This document shows positions 7,511 through 16,383 of a DNA stretch of 25,696 nt, piece by piece. Numbering within the stretch: position 1 is the first letter of the stretch; the number at the start of each line of letters is the position of its first letter. The notes under the pieces were generated by a model that saw only the letters and a program-made list of their open reading frames with translations, was not told the origin of the DNA and searched no databases. This stretch comes from an uncultured Blautia sp. (GTDB lineage: Bacteria > Bacillota > Clostridia > Lachnospirales > Lachnospiraceae), in the NCBI GenBank assembly GCA_934358405.1, contig CAKRKL010000015.1, positions 1 through 25,696 of the forward strand. The letters are read 5' to 3'. A program made the position numbers and the translations under genes.

Positions 7511-8512
7511 TTATAAAAACAACAGATCATGATTAATTGTGGTATAAAACAATTCCTTAAATTTCTCCATATCCTGAGTCTGCCCCAGCGCCCACATCAT
7601 TTTCGTCACAGAAGCTTCCAATGTCATATCATAGGATTCCAAAACAGGAAAACGTTCCTTGATAATCTTTCCCACCTGATAAACCTCCATGTCACTGCCT
7701 TCATGCGTAACCTGAGTCGCCATACATACAGGCTTTCCAGCCTCGATCCAGTGCCCGATTGCTTCCATGAAATCATCATTTTCATAATGAGGCAGCCCTC
7801 CAACACCAAAGGACTCGATGATCAGACCATCGTAGGATGGGAAAAGAGCATCCAGCACCTTCCCGTCAATTCCCGGAATTAGCTTCAGAAGAAAAATCTT
7901 CTCATTCATTTCATGATAAAACACCAGTGGTTTGGTAGACTGATCCTTATCATCAATATAAAATATAATTTTCTGGTCGTGAATGGATGCAATATCCGGA
8001 TAGTTAATGCTTGAAAAAGCATTATAGCTTTTGGAAAATTCCTTTTTCGCCCTGGTGCCCGCAATAACCTTGCCGCCAAATACAATGGAGATTCCGTGTG
8101 CCCGGTCATGAGAAGCAAAGCGCAAACTGTCCAGCAGATTGGAACGTGCATCTGTAATAGCCAGGTCAATAGGTTTCTGTGCCCCTGTGATCACAATAGG
8201 TCTGCGGTTATTCTGGATCAGATAAGATAAGGCAGCTGCAGTATATGCCATGGTGTCAGTTCCATGGCAAAGCACAAAGCCGTCGTAAAATTCATATTTT
8301 GACTCAATCAGTCTGGCCAGCTTCAGCCAATGATCCCCACATACATTGGTGCTGTCCAGGGCAAAGGGCTGTACTGCATCAATGGTGCAGAACTCTTCTG
8401 CCTCCGGAATATATTCCAGCAGTTCTTTTGCTGAAATCTGCGGTGCCAGACCATCTGCTGTATATTTAGAAGCAATGGTACCGCCCGTTGCAATCAGAAG
8501 TATTTTTTTCAT
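7511..8512 (-). CDS. ansA: Type I (cytosolic) L-asparaginase
   Basis: 333-aa enzyme hydrolysing L-asparagine to aspartate and ammonia. The first catalytic threonine is in ATGGTIAS (T12) and the second triad in HGTDTMAYTAAAL (83-95; T85, D86). A family lysine region FGGKVIAGTRAKKEFS follows. No signal peptide, so it is cytosolic. Start chosen at the ATG of MKKILLIATGG (8512) with AAGGAG at 6-8 nt; the in-frame ATG at 8527 has no good site and would overlap the ribosome binding site itself. First gene of the asparaginase-DUF4317-LysR unit. Promoter not clear; partial read-through from prsA is possible. Confidence 0.93.
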   Translation of the reverse strand: MKKILLIATGGTIASKYTADGLAPQISAKELLEYIPEAEEFCTIDAVQPFALDSTNVCGDHWLKLARLIESKYEFYDGFVLCHGTDTMAYTAAALSYLIQNNRRPIVITGAQKPIDLAITDARSNLLDSLRFASHDRAHGISIVFGGKVIAGTRAKKEFSKSYNAFSSINYPDIASIHDQKIIFYIDDKDQSTKPLVFYHEMNEKIFLLKLIPGIDGKVLDALFPSYDGLIIESFGVGGLPHYENDDFMEAIGHWIEAGKPVCMATQVTHEGSDMEVYQVGKIIKERFPVLESYDMTLEASVTKMMWALGQTQDMEKFKELFYTTINHDLLFL

Positions 8513-8540
8513 CCTTTTCTCCTTCATTTAGATCTGCTAA

Positions 8541-8580
8541 AGAAAGAAGCCTGCCCGAATCTCCCCAGGCAGGCCTTTCT
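8541..8580 (-). terminator. Probable terminator after prsA
   Basis: Seven-bp GC-rich perfect stem GCCTGCC / GGCAGGC (8549-8555 with 8568-8574), 12-nt loop, followed on the minus strand by a C-interrupted T-rich tail (TTCTTTCTTT). The weak tail suggests some read-through into the asparaginase operon. Confidence 0.6.
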
Positions 8581-8627
8581 ATTGTTCCGTAACTTATGAG
8601 ATTAATTCCTGCCTGTCGGCAGCCACC

Positions 8628-9890
8628 TTAATTTTCCTCAGCTGTTTCATCCTCAGCAGTGTCTTCTGTATCTTCTGTGTCTGCTTCGCTGCTGTCCTCT
8701 TCTGCTTCGTCAGCGGCACTGTCTTCTGCATTTTCTGTCTTTGCAGAATCTTCTTCTGCACTATCTTCCTTACTATCTGTCTCATCCGCAGAAGCTTCAG
8801 TCTCATCGGTTTTCGCTTCTGTATCCTCGCTTGTATCTGCAGCCACTTCTTTAATAGTAAAACTATGGTTATCTGTAATTGTCAAGGTAGCAAGCACCTT
8901 ATCATCTACTGTAATCTCTGCATCATCCAGCCATTTCTGCGTTGTCTCTGTATAGTAATTGCTGCGCTTGGTGTTCTCAAGAGATTCCTTCTTGGACGCA
9001 GTTGCATCCTCATCATTTACCTTATCCATACGAAGAATATATACACTGCTGTCTGTCTCAACCAGTTCATCGTAAACTTCTCCGTCCTTCAAGGTTCTCA
9101 GTGCCTCAACAACAGCATCATCATATGAATTGGAAATGTCCTCATCATCACTGTCATTTGCAAAAATTGTACCGGTCAGTCCGCTGTAGCTCTCATCAAC
9201 AGCCTTGGCAGTCTCTCCCATATCAGCAGTCGGATCCTCTTTCATTTTATCCAGGATTTCCTGAGCCTGTTCCTTACGGGCTGTAATATCATCCTCGGAA
9301 AGATCATCTCCGCTGACAGAAATACTTACATAGCTAAAAGAGGACTGCTGTGCTTCCTCATCTGTAATATCCACATCTGCCTCATTGCGAATCGGCTCGT
9401 AAATTCTCTGACGGTAGGTCTCAAGCTCAAGAAGTGTCTTAACCTGCTCCTCAGATACTGCCAGTTCCTTCAAAGTATCTTCATCATTATCCTTCATAAA
9501 CTGCGCTGCTGCCTCTGCAATTGCAGTCTCATCATCAGAAGTCACCTCAACATCATAGTCTGCAGCCTTCTCCTTCATGATATACATCAGCTCAACCTGC
9601 TCCATGAACTGCTCTGCTGCCTGCTCTCCATATGTCTTACCGGATTTTTCATCTACTACCTGACTCCAGATATTGCTTGCGCTTCCCATAAAGCTCTGAT
9701 ACATGGCAACAGTCTGTGCCTGTGATTCACGGGCATATAAGCTTACTACGCCCATAGGAATAGCAGTACCGTCTACAGTTGCAACGGTCTTCTCTCCATC
9801 TATACTTTTACTTCCGCAGCCTGAAAGCATTCCGATTGCCATTACTCCTGCCAGCGCTGCTACGGTTGTGTTTTTCGCAATTTTCTTCAT
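8628..9890 (-). CDS. PrsA-like peptidyl-prolyl isomerase/foldase lipoprotein
   Basis: 420-aa exported foldase. The lipoprotein signal ends MLSGC with the lipid-anchored Cys at 25. After it come a SurA/PrsA N-terminal chaperone-like region (VATVDGTAIPMGVVSLYARE, helices to about 170) and a parvulin-like segment (about 180-315) in which DGEVYDELVETDSSVYILRM matches the end of rotamase domains. The rotamase core is divergent, so isomerase activity is unsure. The last 75 residues (about 345-420) are almost only E, D, A, S and T. The ribosome binding site is weak (GGTGAT). It has its own promoter and a structured leader. Confidence 0.85.
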   Translation of the reverse strand: MKKIAKNTTVAALAGVMAIGMLSGCGSKSIDGEKTVATVDGTAIPMGVVSLYARESQAQTVAMYQSFMGSASNIWSQVVDEKSGKTYGEQAAEQFMEQVELMYIMKEKAADYDVEVTSDDETAIAEAAAQFMKDNDEDTLKELAVSEEQVKTLLELETYRQRIYEPIRNEADVDITDEEAQQSSFSYVSISVSGDDLSEDDITARKEQAQEILDKMKEDPTADMGETAKAVDESYSGLTGTIFANDSDDEDISNSYDDAVVEALRTLKDGEVYDELVETDSSVYILRMDKVNDEDATASKKESLENTKRSNYYTETTQKWLDDAEITVDDKVLATLTITDNHSFTIKEVAADTSEDTEAKTDETEASADETDSKEDSAEEDSAKTENAEDSAADEAEEDSSEADTEDTEDTAEDETAEEN

Positions 9891-9894
9891 AATT

Positions 9895-9972
9895 AATCAC
9901 CAATTACCCTTTCACTGATGTGCCAGATGGCAGCTGCCTTCACCAGAGGCAGTCCCACATGCGGGCACGCTA
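9895..9972 (-). other. Structured 5' leader of the prsA-like gene
   Basis: The transcript between the promoter and the start codon can fold into several short hairpins: CTGCCT/AGGCAG with a 7-nt loop, TGCCA/TGGCA with a 2-nt spacer (competing), CCC/GGG around GCATGT, and an outer GTGCC/GGCAC pairing that would enclose them. I recognise no known riboswitch consensus. Confidence 0.4.
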
Positions 9973-9977
9973 ATAAG

Positions 9978-10006
9978 AGTATAAAACTTTTTCCCCATAA
10001 GGGCAA
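9978..10006 (-). promoter_or_regulatory. Promoter of the prsA-like gene
   Basis: -35 TTGCCC at 10001-10006, a 17-bp spacer, and -10 TATACT at 9978-9983. It lies in the gap after mfd and makes prsA an independent unit with a leader of about 80 nt. Confidence 0.7.
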
Positions 10007-10047
10007 GTAGAAAGGAAAAAAAGGTGACAGAATTCACATAATTTTCG

Positions 10048-13000
10048 TTATTCAGTATCTTCTGCAAGGGCCGTCAGTTCTTTTGCAAAAGCTGTCAATG
10101 CCTGCACCAGATCACCCACAGGAGCAAACAGAAACTTCGGCTCTTTATCCGGCTTAAACTGCAGCTGTCTGCGGTATTTTGCAACCAGCGGAGGAATCCC
10201 CTCCGGATTGAGATGTGCATTTTCATAAAGAGTGATACGAATTTCTCTTTGCAGCTGCTTAATTTCCGTAATATATCCCTGGTGGGCAATTGCCTTGAGC
10301 CTTGCAATGGCAAGCAGATTCAAAACAGCCTTAGGCGGCTCTCCAAAACGGTCGATCAGCTCCTCCAGCATGTCATCATAATCCTGCTGCGACTGGATTC
10401 CGGCAATACGCTTATATATATCCAGCTTCTGAAACTCGTTGCTGATATAGGAATCCGGAATAAAAGCATCCATATTCAGATCAATGGTTGTTTCAAAATC
10501 CTCCATTGTGTGAATACCCTTCGCCTCTTTAACCGCCTCACTTAACATTTTACAATACAAATCATATCCAACTGCATTCATATGTCCGTGCTGCTGCGCA
10601 CCCAGAAGATTTCCCGCACCGCGAAGCTCAAGGTCGCGCATTGCGATCTTAAAGCCGCTTCCAAGATCTGTAAATTCACGAATAGCAGAAAGACGTTTCT
10701 CTGCCACTTCCCGGAGCATGGTATTTCTTCTGTACATAAGAAAGGCATAGGCAGTTCTGTTGGAACGCCCGATTCGTCCTCTTAGCTGGTACAGCTGCGA
10801 AAGTCCGTATTTGTCAGAATCATGGATGATCATGGTATTGACATTTGAAATATCCAGTCCAGTTTCAATAATAGTCGTGGAAACCAGCACATCAATATCC
10901 CCATTGATAAAGTCGTACATTACCCGCTCTAATTCCCGCTCGCTCATCTGTCCATGTGCAAAATCCACCCGCGCTTCCGGAACCAGTTTGCTGATTCTAA
11001 GGGCAACCTCGTCAATATCTGTGACGCGATTATAAACATAATAAACCTGTCCGCCCCTTCTTAGCTCTCTTCCAATTGCCTCACGGACCGTCTCCTCATC
11101 GTATTCCATAACATAGGTCTGTATGGGCATGCGGTCAATAGGCGGTTCCTCCAGAACACTCATGTCACGGATTCCGATCATACTCATATGAAGTGTTCTT
11201 GGAATAGGGGTGGCCGTCAGCGTCAGCACATCAATATCTTTTTTCAGCTGCTTGATTTTCTCTTTATGGGTAACGCCAAAGCGCTGCTCCTCATCAATGA
11301 TCAGAAGCCCCAGATTTCTGTATTCCACATCCTTAGAAAGCACTCTGTGGGTTCCGACCACAATATCCACCTGACCTTTTTTCAGATCCTGAATCGTTTT
11401 TTTCTGCTGGGCAGGGGTACGGAAACGGCACAAAAGATCCACACGTACAGGAAATTCCTTCATTCTCTGGAGAAACGTATTATATACCTGTTGGGCAAGA
11501 ATCGTTGTCGGCACAAGATAAACTACCTGGCGGCTTTCCTGCACCGCTTTAAATGCGGCACGAAGAGCAATCTCTGTTTTGCCATAGCCGACGTCACCGC
11601 ACACCAGACGATCCATAATTTTGGTACTTTCCATATCGCGCTTGGTATCTTCAATTGCATTCAGCTGATCCTCAGTCTCCTCGTAAGGGAACATTTCCTC
11701 GAACTCACGCTGCCATACTGTATCCGGTCCGCACACATATCCTTCTTTTTCCTGGCGTACTGCATAAAGCTCAACCAGCTCCTTTGCAATATTTTTTACT
11801 GCGCCCTTCACCTTGGATTTGGTACGGTTCCATTCCTGTGTTCCAAGCTTATTCAGCTTTGGTGTTTTGGCAGTATCTGCCCCTGAATACTTCTGTAAGG
11901 CGTCCAGCTGGGTTGCCAGAATATACAGGTTACTTCCATCCCGATATTCAATCTTAATATAATCCTTGACTACTTTATCTACTTCTACCTTCTCGATTCC
12001 ACGGTAAATTCCAAGCCCATGCTTTTCATGAACCACATAATCTCCGATAGACAGCTCTGCAAAATCCTGGATTCTCTTTCCATTGTAGACTTTTTTCTTT
12101 TTCTTTTTTTTCTGTTCCTGACCGAAAATATCCGTCTCTGTAATTACTGCAAATTTGATCAGAGGATACTCAAAGCCTTTCCGGGCGTGTCCGTACATAA
12201 CCATAATCTCACCGGGATTAATCAGTCGGTCATAGTCCTGTCCGTAAAAAGCATTCAGATCATTTTCCCGAAGATCCTTTGCCAGACGCTCTGCTCTTGT
12301 ACGGGAACCGGAAAGCAAAGCAATCTGATATCCCTGTTTTTTATATTTTTTCAGATCTTCCACAAGAAGCTCAAAGCTGCTGTTATAAGAGGTTACACTC
12401 TGAACTGTAAGATTAAACTTCTCCGGAGCAAAATTCCATTCCAAAGCCCGTGGCTCCAGCGCAGACAACGAAACAGCCTTACACTTATTCAGTTCCTTCT
12501 GAACCTTGGAAAATTCACACAACCACTGAACAGGAAGATCCTGCTCACCTTTTTCCTCTCTGTGTATACGGCTCTGACGGTACTCTTCTTCTACTCCAAG
12601 TCCGTTTTCCAGAATACGGTTTGGTTCATCCAGAAACAACAGCGTTTTTTCCCGTGGAAAATAATCTGGAAATGATACCAGAGCTTTACCATTTGTCCAT
12701 TCCACAGCCGGATAGATAGCAATTTCATCCAGATTTTCCAGAGATCTCTGGCTTTCGGCATCAAAGCTTCGAATGGAGTCCACCTCGTCTCCCCAGAGTT
12801 CAATTCTCCATGGATTCTCTTCTGTAAGGCAATAGATGTCTACAATTCCACCGCGAACAGAAAACTGTCCCGGCATTTCTACCTGCCCTACACGTTCATA
12901 GCCCAAATCCACCAGTGCTTTTTTCAATAATTCCATATTGATAACACTGTCAGCATAGAAATGCAGTACTTTTTTTTCAATTTCTTCCAAAGGCATCAGG

Positions 13001-13374
13001 TAATCCATACAACCGTCAATGCTTGTAACAACAGTCAGATTTTCCTGCTCCAGAAGTGCTTTTATTACGCACATTCTCTGACGTATCAGCAAATTGCCCT
13101 GAATGTCGGCCTGAAAAAACAGCAGATCCTTTGCCGGATAAAACAAAGTATTCTTATTATAAAAGCGCAGATCCTCAAAGGTTTCCTTTGCCTGTCTTTC
13201 ATCTCCTGCAACCACCAGGCGCATGGAAGCCTTACCGGACAGCCCGTGGATCAAATGTGCTTTCTGGGATTCCAGACAGCCTGTAATCTGAACAATGCCC
13301 TGATTTTTCTCAAGACTTTTCTCTATTTCTTCAAACTCTGCCATTCCCTTAAGGGGCTGGATAAATGAAAGCAT
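10048..13374 (-). CDS. mfd: Transcription-repair coupling factor
   Basis: 1108-aa DNA translocase that removes stalled RNA polymerase and recruits UvrABC. In order: UvrB-like N-terminal modules, an RNAP-interacting CarD-like domain ([20 protein letters not shown], about residues 440-500), SF2/RecG-like motor with Walker [10 protein letters not shown] (from 593), DEEQ box [10 protein letters not shown] (694-697), [13 protein letters not shown] and [12 protein letters not shown], then a C-terminal TRCF domain. Length is in the usual range (about 1100-1180). A run of seven lysines (about 418-425), encoded by an A8-G-A5-G-A6 tract, precedes the RNAP-interacting domain. AGGAGG lies 6 nt before the ATG. 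It lies 39 bp after pth. Confidence 0.97.
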   Translation of the reverse strand: MLSFIQPLKGMAEFEEIEKSLEKNQGIVQITGCLESQKAHLIHGLSGKASMRLVVAGDERQAKETFEDLRFYNKNTLFYPAKDLLFFQADIQGNLLIRQRMCVIKALLEQENLTVVTSIDGCMDYLMPLEEIEKKVLHFYADSVINMELLKKALVDLGYERVGQVEMPGQFSVRGGIVDIYCLTEENPWRIELWGDEVDSIRSFDAESQRSLENLDEIAIYPAVEWTNGKALVSFPDYFPREKTLLFLDEPNRILENGLGVEEEYRQSRIHREEKGEQDLPVQWLCEFSKVQKELNKCKAVSLSALEPRALEWNFAPEKFNLTVQSVTSYNSSFELLVEDLKKYKKQGYQIALLSGSRTRAERLAKDLRENDLNAFYGQDYDRLINPGEIMVMYGHARKGFEYPLIKFAVITETDIFGQEQKKKKKKKVYNGKRIQDFAELSIGDYVVHEKHGLGIYRGIEKVEVDKVVKDYIKIEYRDGSNLYILATQLDALQKYSGADTAKTPKLNKLGTQEWNRTKSKVKGAVKNIAKELVELYAVRQEKEGYVCGPDTVWQREFEEMFPYEETEDQLNAIEDTKRDMESTKIMDRLVCGDVGYGKTEIALRAAFKAVQESRQVVYLVPTTILAQQVYNTFLQRMKEFPVRVDLLCRFRTPAQQKKTIQDLKKGQVDIVVGTHRVLSKDVEYRNLGLLIIDEEQRFGVTHKEKIKQLKKDIDVLTLTATPIPRTLHMSMIGIRDMSVLEEPPIDRMPIQTYVMEYDEETVREAIGRELRRGGQVYYVYNRVTDIDEVALRISKLVPEARVDFAHGQMSERELERVMYDFINGDIDVLVSTTIIETGLDISNVNTMIIHDSDKYGLSQLYQLRGRIGRSNRTAYAFLMYRRNTMLREVAEKRLSAIREFTDLGSGFKIAMRDLELRGAGNLLGAQQHGHMNAVGYDLYCKMLSEAVKEAKGIHTMEDFETTIDLNMDAFIPDSYISNEFQKLDIYKRIAGIQSQQDYDDMLEELIDRFGEPPKAVLNLLAIARLKAIAHQGYITEIKQLQREIRITLYENAHLNPEGIPPLVAKYRRQLQFKPDKEPKFLFAPVGDLVQALTAFAKELTALAEDTE

Positions 13375-13390
13375 GACCTTCCTCCTTTCA

Positions 13391-13426
13391 AGCCCAAAAG
13401 AAGCCCAGCTTGATTAACTGGACTTC
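13391..13426 (-). terminator. Weak terminator or attenuator between pth and mfd
   Basis: Nine-bp stem with one G-U pair (13400-13408 with 13418-13426), loop holding the pth stop codon, then TTTTGGGCTT on the minus strand. The short T-run suggests partial termination, letting mfd be transcribed at a lower level than pth. Confidence 0.45.
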
Positions 13427-13989
13427 TTTCTGTTGTATTCATTCATGGCCGTGTCCGGACCATCTGTTATAATTTTTTCTACTGCATCGGCAGCACGCTG
13501 GATTGCTTCATCCACAAGCTTGCGGTCTTCCAGGGAGAAACGGCCAAGCACGTGATCTGCCAGATCCCAGCCCTTTGGTTTGGCTCCCACGCCAACCTTC
13601 ACCCTCATAAATTTCTGTGTTCCAAGCCTGTTGATAATATCCTTAAGACCATTGTGTCCTCCGGCACTTCCCTGCTTCCGGATACGAAGCTGTCCCGGCT
13701 CCAGATCAATATCATCCTGGATCACGATCAGTTCGCTCTCCGGATCAATTTTAAAATATGCAGCCATCTCCTGTACCGGGCCGCCGCTAAGATTCATAAA
13801 GGATAAAGGCTTCATAAAAATCACCTTTTCTGTGCCGATAAAACCAGATCCATACATGGCATTAAATTTTACGCCGCCCTGTGGAATCTTATGACGCTCC
13901 ACTAATACATCAATTGTGTCAAAACCCATATTGTGGCGGGTCGCCTCATACTGCTTCCCGGGGTTTCCCAGTCCAACAACTAAATACAT
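13414..13989 (-). CDS. pth: Peptidyl-tRNA hydrolase
   Basis: 191-aa enzyme that frees tRNA from peptidyl-tRNAs dropped by ribosomes. Family motifs are intact: VGLGNPGKQYEATRHNMGF with the catalytic His (H19), KPLSFMNLSGG, IQDDIDLEPG with the essential Asp, and GSAGGHNGLKDI. Length normal. It starts 15 bp after the stop of the G3E-fusion gene and precedes mfd; pth-mfd is a well-known pairing in Firmicutes. Confidence 0.97.
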   Translation of the reverse strand: MYLVVGLGNPGKQYEATRHNMGFDTIDVLVERHKIPQGGVKFNAMYGSGFIGTEKVIFMKPLSFMNLSGGPVQEMAAYFKIDPESELIVIQDDIDLEPGQLRIRKQGSAGGHNGLKDIINRLGTQKFMRVKVGVGAKPKGWDLADHVLGRFSLEDRKLVDEAIQRAADAVEKIITDGPDTAMNEYNRKKSS

Positions 13990-14004
13990 AATTCTATTTT
14001 CCTT

Positions 14005-14955
14005 TTAATTAAAGTAAACCATTTCATCCGCCAGCGGCTCGCAGGGAGTTACATTCTCAGCATACAGAACGATTCCCTCACCCTGGTATTCGGAACGATT
14101 CTCAAATGCTACCTTGGCTGTCACTTCCACCCATTCGCCCTGCTTCAGTTTCGGTGCATAAGCACTCTTACAGATATATCCAAGGAAAGAAGTATCATCT
14201 GCACAGCAGGTCATAGCAGTACGTCCGGGAATAAAGAACTTGCTTCCCATTCCTCTGGGCCGTCTTGCGCGAGCCTTGAAGCGCAGTGTCTTACCAACAT
14301 AGCGTTCCGGATGATCCATAGCGTCTACAAACCAGATTCCGTAATCTTCCGGTGGAATATCAATAATTTCTGCATCCAGATCAAATGGCATCTGATCTGC
14401 AAAAATATCTGTCATCTCGCCCTCTTCATCCTCAAAAATAACCTCTGCACTTTGGTTTACAACCTTAATGCTTCTGCGGAAATTAGAAAGAGGATATTCC
14501 TTCTTGCTTCGATTAAACACAACCATATCCGCATTGCGGACCATATCCATAAAAATGGATTTCATATTCTGCATATACACCTGGAAGGTACTTGCATCTA
14601 CGCAGGTAATATGCTGTTCAATTCCCCAGCCTGACGGAAGACGCATCTCCTCAAACTTACTTACCAGCCACATTCCGTTGTATTCCAGCACTACACGTTC
14701 CGGCTGATGGATAATATCCAGCGCCTGAAGACGCTCCGGTGTAAAATCCTCTTCCTTCTCAATAACCTCTATTATAACATTATCCTTTGCAAGAGCATCC
14801 TCATCGTACTCTTCTTCTCCCTCTTCACAGAGAATCAGAAGCGTTTTTCCCTCTGTGCGGAAATAATCCTGCTGCAGGGTAAAGCTAAGGAAAGAAGTTT
14901 TTCCGCTTTCCAAAAATCCGGTTATGAGATAAATCGGTACTGTAATTTCATCCAT
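14005..14955 (-). CDS. G3E-type GTPase fused to a YcgQ/DUF1980-like domain
   Basis: 316-aa protein. The N-terminal half resembles a COG0523 GTPase: PIYLITGFLESGKTSFL with Walker A at 13-20 and a strand VVFNRSKKE (148-151) where the guanine-specificity NKxD should be. The CxCC metal motif that follows switch I in COG0523 is absent; an acidic stretch CEEGEEEYDEDAL (43-55) lies there instead. From about 205 the sequence changes to a domain resembling the C-terminus of YcgQ/TIGR03943: RYVGKTLRFKARARRPRGMG, then FFIPGRTAMTCCADD with a CC pair at 250-251, and GEWVEVTAKVAFENR. A role in metal trafficking or as a regulatory GTPase is inferred. Next gene downstream is pth. Confidence 0.75.
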   Translation of the reverse strand: MDEITVPIYLITGFLESGKTSFLSFTLQQDYFRTEGKTLLILCEEGEEEYDEDALAKDNVIIEVIEKEEDFTPERLQALDIIHQPERVVLEYNGMWLVSKFEEMRLPSGWGIEQHITCVDASTFQVYMQNMKSIFMDMVRNADMVVFNRSKKEYPLSNFRRSIKVVNQSAEVIFEDEEGEMTDIFADQMPFDLDAEIIDIPPEDYGIWFVDAMDHPERYVGKTLRFKARARRPRGMGSKFFIPGRTAMTCCADDTSFLGYICKSAYAPKLKQGEWVEVTAKVAFENRSEYQGEGIVLYAENVTPCEPLADEMVYFN

Positions 14956-15025
14956 GTTACAGAAACCTCCCTGTACTTTTTACAGCCTGCAATTGCATAA
15001 ACGCTCTGCTGCTGTTTCTATTGTA

Positions 15026-15084
15026 AAGCGGACATTCGCAATCCGCTTCGCTACTTGCTCATGAACGCAGTCGCTTCGCGTTCA
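15026..15084. repeat. Twin-hairpin intergenic element
   Basis: Two perfect 7-bp inverted repeats, each with a 9-nt loop: AAGCGGA/TCCGCTT (15026-15032 with 15042-15048) and TGAACGC/GCGTTCA (15062-15068 with 15078-15084). The octamer CGCTTCGC occurs in both, 28 bp apart. No T-run follows on either strand. It resembles a dispersed REP-like palindromic element; a repeat search of the genome is needed to confirm. Confidence 0.5.
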
Positions 15085-15091
15085 AATAAAC

Positions 15092-16345
15092 TTACTCTAC
15101 GCCAAAAAGCTCAGCCAGCTTGTCTTCTTTCAGCTTAGAGCCAATGACGCAAAGGCGTCCGGTATATTCCGGAGATCCTTCACGAATTTCAGTTTCTTCC
15201 GGAACCATATCAAAATAGATCCAGGTTCCGTTCTCTGTCGGAAGCATTCCTTTTGCACGAAGAATTACGCCATATTCTTCTGACTCAGAAAGATTCTGAA
15301 GTATTTTTTCAAGTCCTTCTCTTGTAAATTTCTTAATTGTCTCACGTCCCCAGCTGGTGAATACTTCATCTGCATGATGGTGGTGATGATCATGATGGTG
15401 TCCGCAGCTGCACTCTCCATCGTGGTCGTGATGGTGATGCTCATGCTCGTGATCATGGTCATGTCCGCAGCCACACTCCTCATCGTGATCGTGATGGTGG
15501 TGATGATCATGGTCATGTTCGTGGTCATGTTCGTGGTCATGTCCGCAGCCACACTCCTCATCATGGTCGTGATGATGGTGATGCTCATGCTCGTGCTCGT
15601 GGTCATGTCCGCAGCCACACTCCTCATCGTGGTCGTGATGATGATGCTCATGCTCGTGATCATGGTCATGTCCGCAGCCACACTCCTCATCGTGGTCGTG
15701 ATGATGGTGATGCTCGTGCTCTTCCTTCATAAGCTCGTCAGCAAGAGAAACCGGATGCTCCATAACCTCCAGAATCTTCTTTCCATCAAGCTTTTCAATT
15801 GGAGTAGTAATAATAGCTGCATTTCCATTGATGGAACGAAGAAGCTCCATAGATTCCATAGCCTTCTTCTCATCAACAATATCTGTACGGCTCATGATAA
15901 TTGCACCTGCATACTGTACCTGATTATCAAAGAACTCACCAAAGTTTCTCATGTACATTTTGCATTTCTTCGCATCAACAACTGTAGTATAGCTATTCAG
16001 CTGAATATCCACATCTTCTTCCACACCCTGAACGGCCTTAATAACATCAGAAAGCTTACCCACGCCTGACGGCTCAATCAGAATACGATCCGGATGATAT
16101 TTCTCAACAACCTCTTTCAGGGAAGCTCCGAAATCACCGACCAGAGAACAGCAGATACAGCCGGAATTCATTTCACGGATCTCAATTCCTGCATCCTTCA
16201 GAAAACCACCATCAATACCGATCTCGCCAAACTCATTCTCAATCAGAACTACCTGTTCGCCTTCAAAGGCTTCCTTAAGAAGCTTCTTAATCAGTGTTGT
16301 CTTGCCAGCTCCAAGAAAGCCGGAGATGATGTCAATCTTTACCAT
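15092..16345 (-). CDS. COG0523 G3E GTPase with long His/Cys metal-binding array
   Basis: 417-aa metallochaperone-type GTPase. Walker A GFLGAGKT at 9-16, the metal-site CxCC as GCICC (C63-C66), EPSGVGK at 91-97 and the guanine motif SRTD at 152-155 are intact, and a CobW C-terminal domain follows (from about 325). Between them, residues 210-324 form an array of five units of type HDHDEECGCGHDH, with ten Cys as CxC pairs and dozens of His. Such stretches bind Zn or Ni in the family, but most are far shorter. Start set at MVKIDIISGF with AAAGGAG 9 nt upstream; a TTG 27 bp earlier is rejected. Own promoter overlaps the preceding terminator. Confidence 0.93.
   Translation of the reverse strand: MVKIDIISGFLGAGKTTLIKKLLKEAFEGEQVVLIENEFGEIGIDGGFLKDAGIEIREMNSGCICCSLVGDFGASLKEVVEKYHPDRILIEPSGVGKLSDVIKAVQGVEEDVDIQLNSYTTVVDAKKCKMYMRNFGEFFDNQVQYAGAIIMSRTDIVDEKKAMESMELLRSINGNAAIITTPIEKLDGKKILEVMEHPVSLADELMKEEHEHHHHHDHDEECGCGHDHDHEHEHHHHDHDEECGCGHDHEHEHEHHHHHDHDEECGCGHDHEHDHEHDHDHHHHHDHDEECGCGHDHDHEHEHHHHDHDGECSCGHHHDHHHHHADEVFTSWGRETIKKFTREGLEKILQNLSESEEYGVILRAKGMLPTENGTWIYFDMVPEETEIREGSPEYTGRLCVIGSKLKEDKLAELFGVE
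15374..15718 (-). repeat. Coding tandem repeat for the His/Cys array
   Basis: Degenerate GAT/CAT/CAC-rich repeat within the G3E gene encoding five copies of a 20-26 residue unit (core HDHDEECGCGH). Unit lengths vary by two to six residues, all multiples of 3 bp, as expected of slippage or unequal crossing-over under selection for frame. Confidence 0.85.
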
Positions 16346-16383
16346 TTTATATTTCTCCTTTCTGTTGTACAAAGCAATAAAAC

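Noticed and set aside
8513..8527. Upstream ATG for the asparaginase
   Set aside because: It overlaps the AAGGAG that serves the next ATG and adds five residues not expected before KKILLIATGGT.
15374..15718. CRISPR-like look of the repeats
   Set aside because: Units are of varying length, in frame, codon-periodic and inside an intact protein; there are no unique spacers.
15374..16069. Plus-strand open frame opposite the His-rich G3E gene
   Set aside because: Its Met/Val/Leu-rich product is the reverse image of the CAT/GAT repeat; no ribosome binding site and the minus strand has clear motifs.
16346..16372. Upstream TTG start for the His-rich G3E protein
   Set aside because: The AAAGGAG site falls inside that extension and fits the ATG at 16345; homologues begin at the strand before Walker A.
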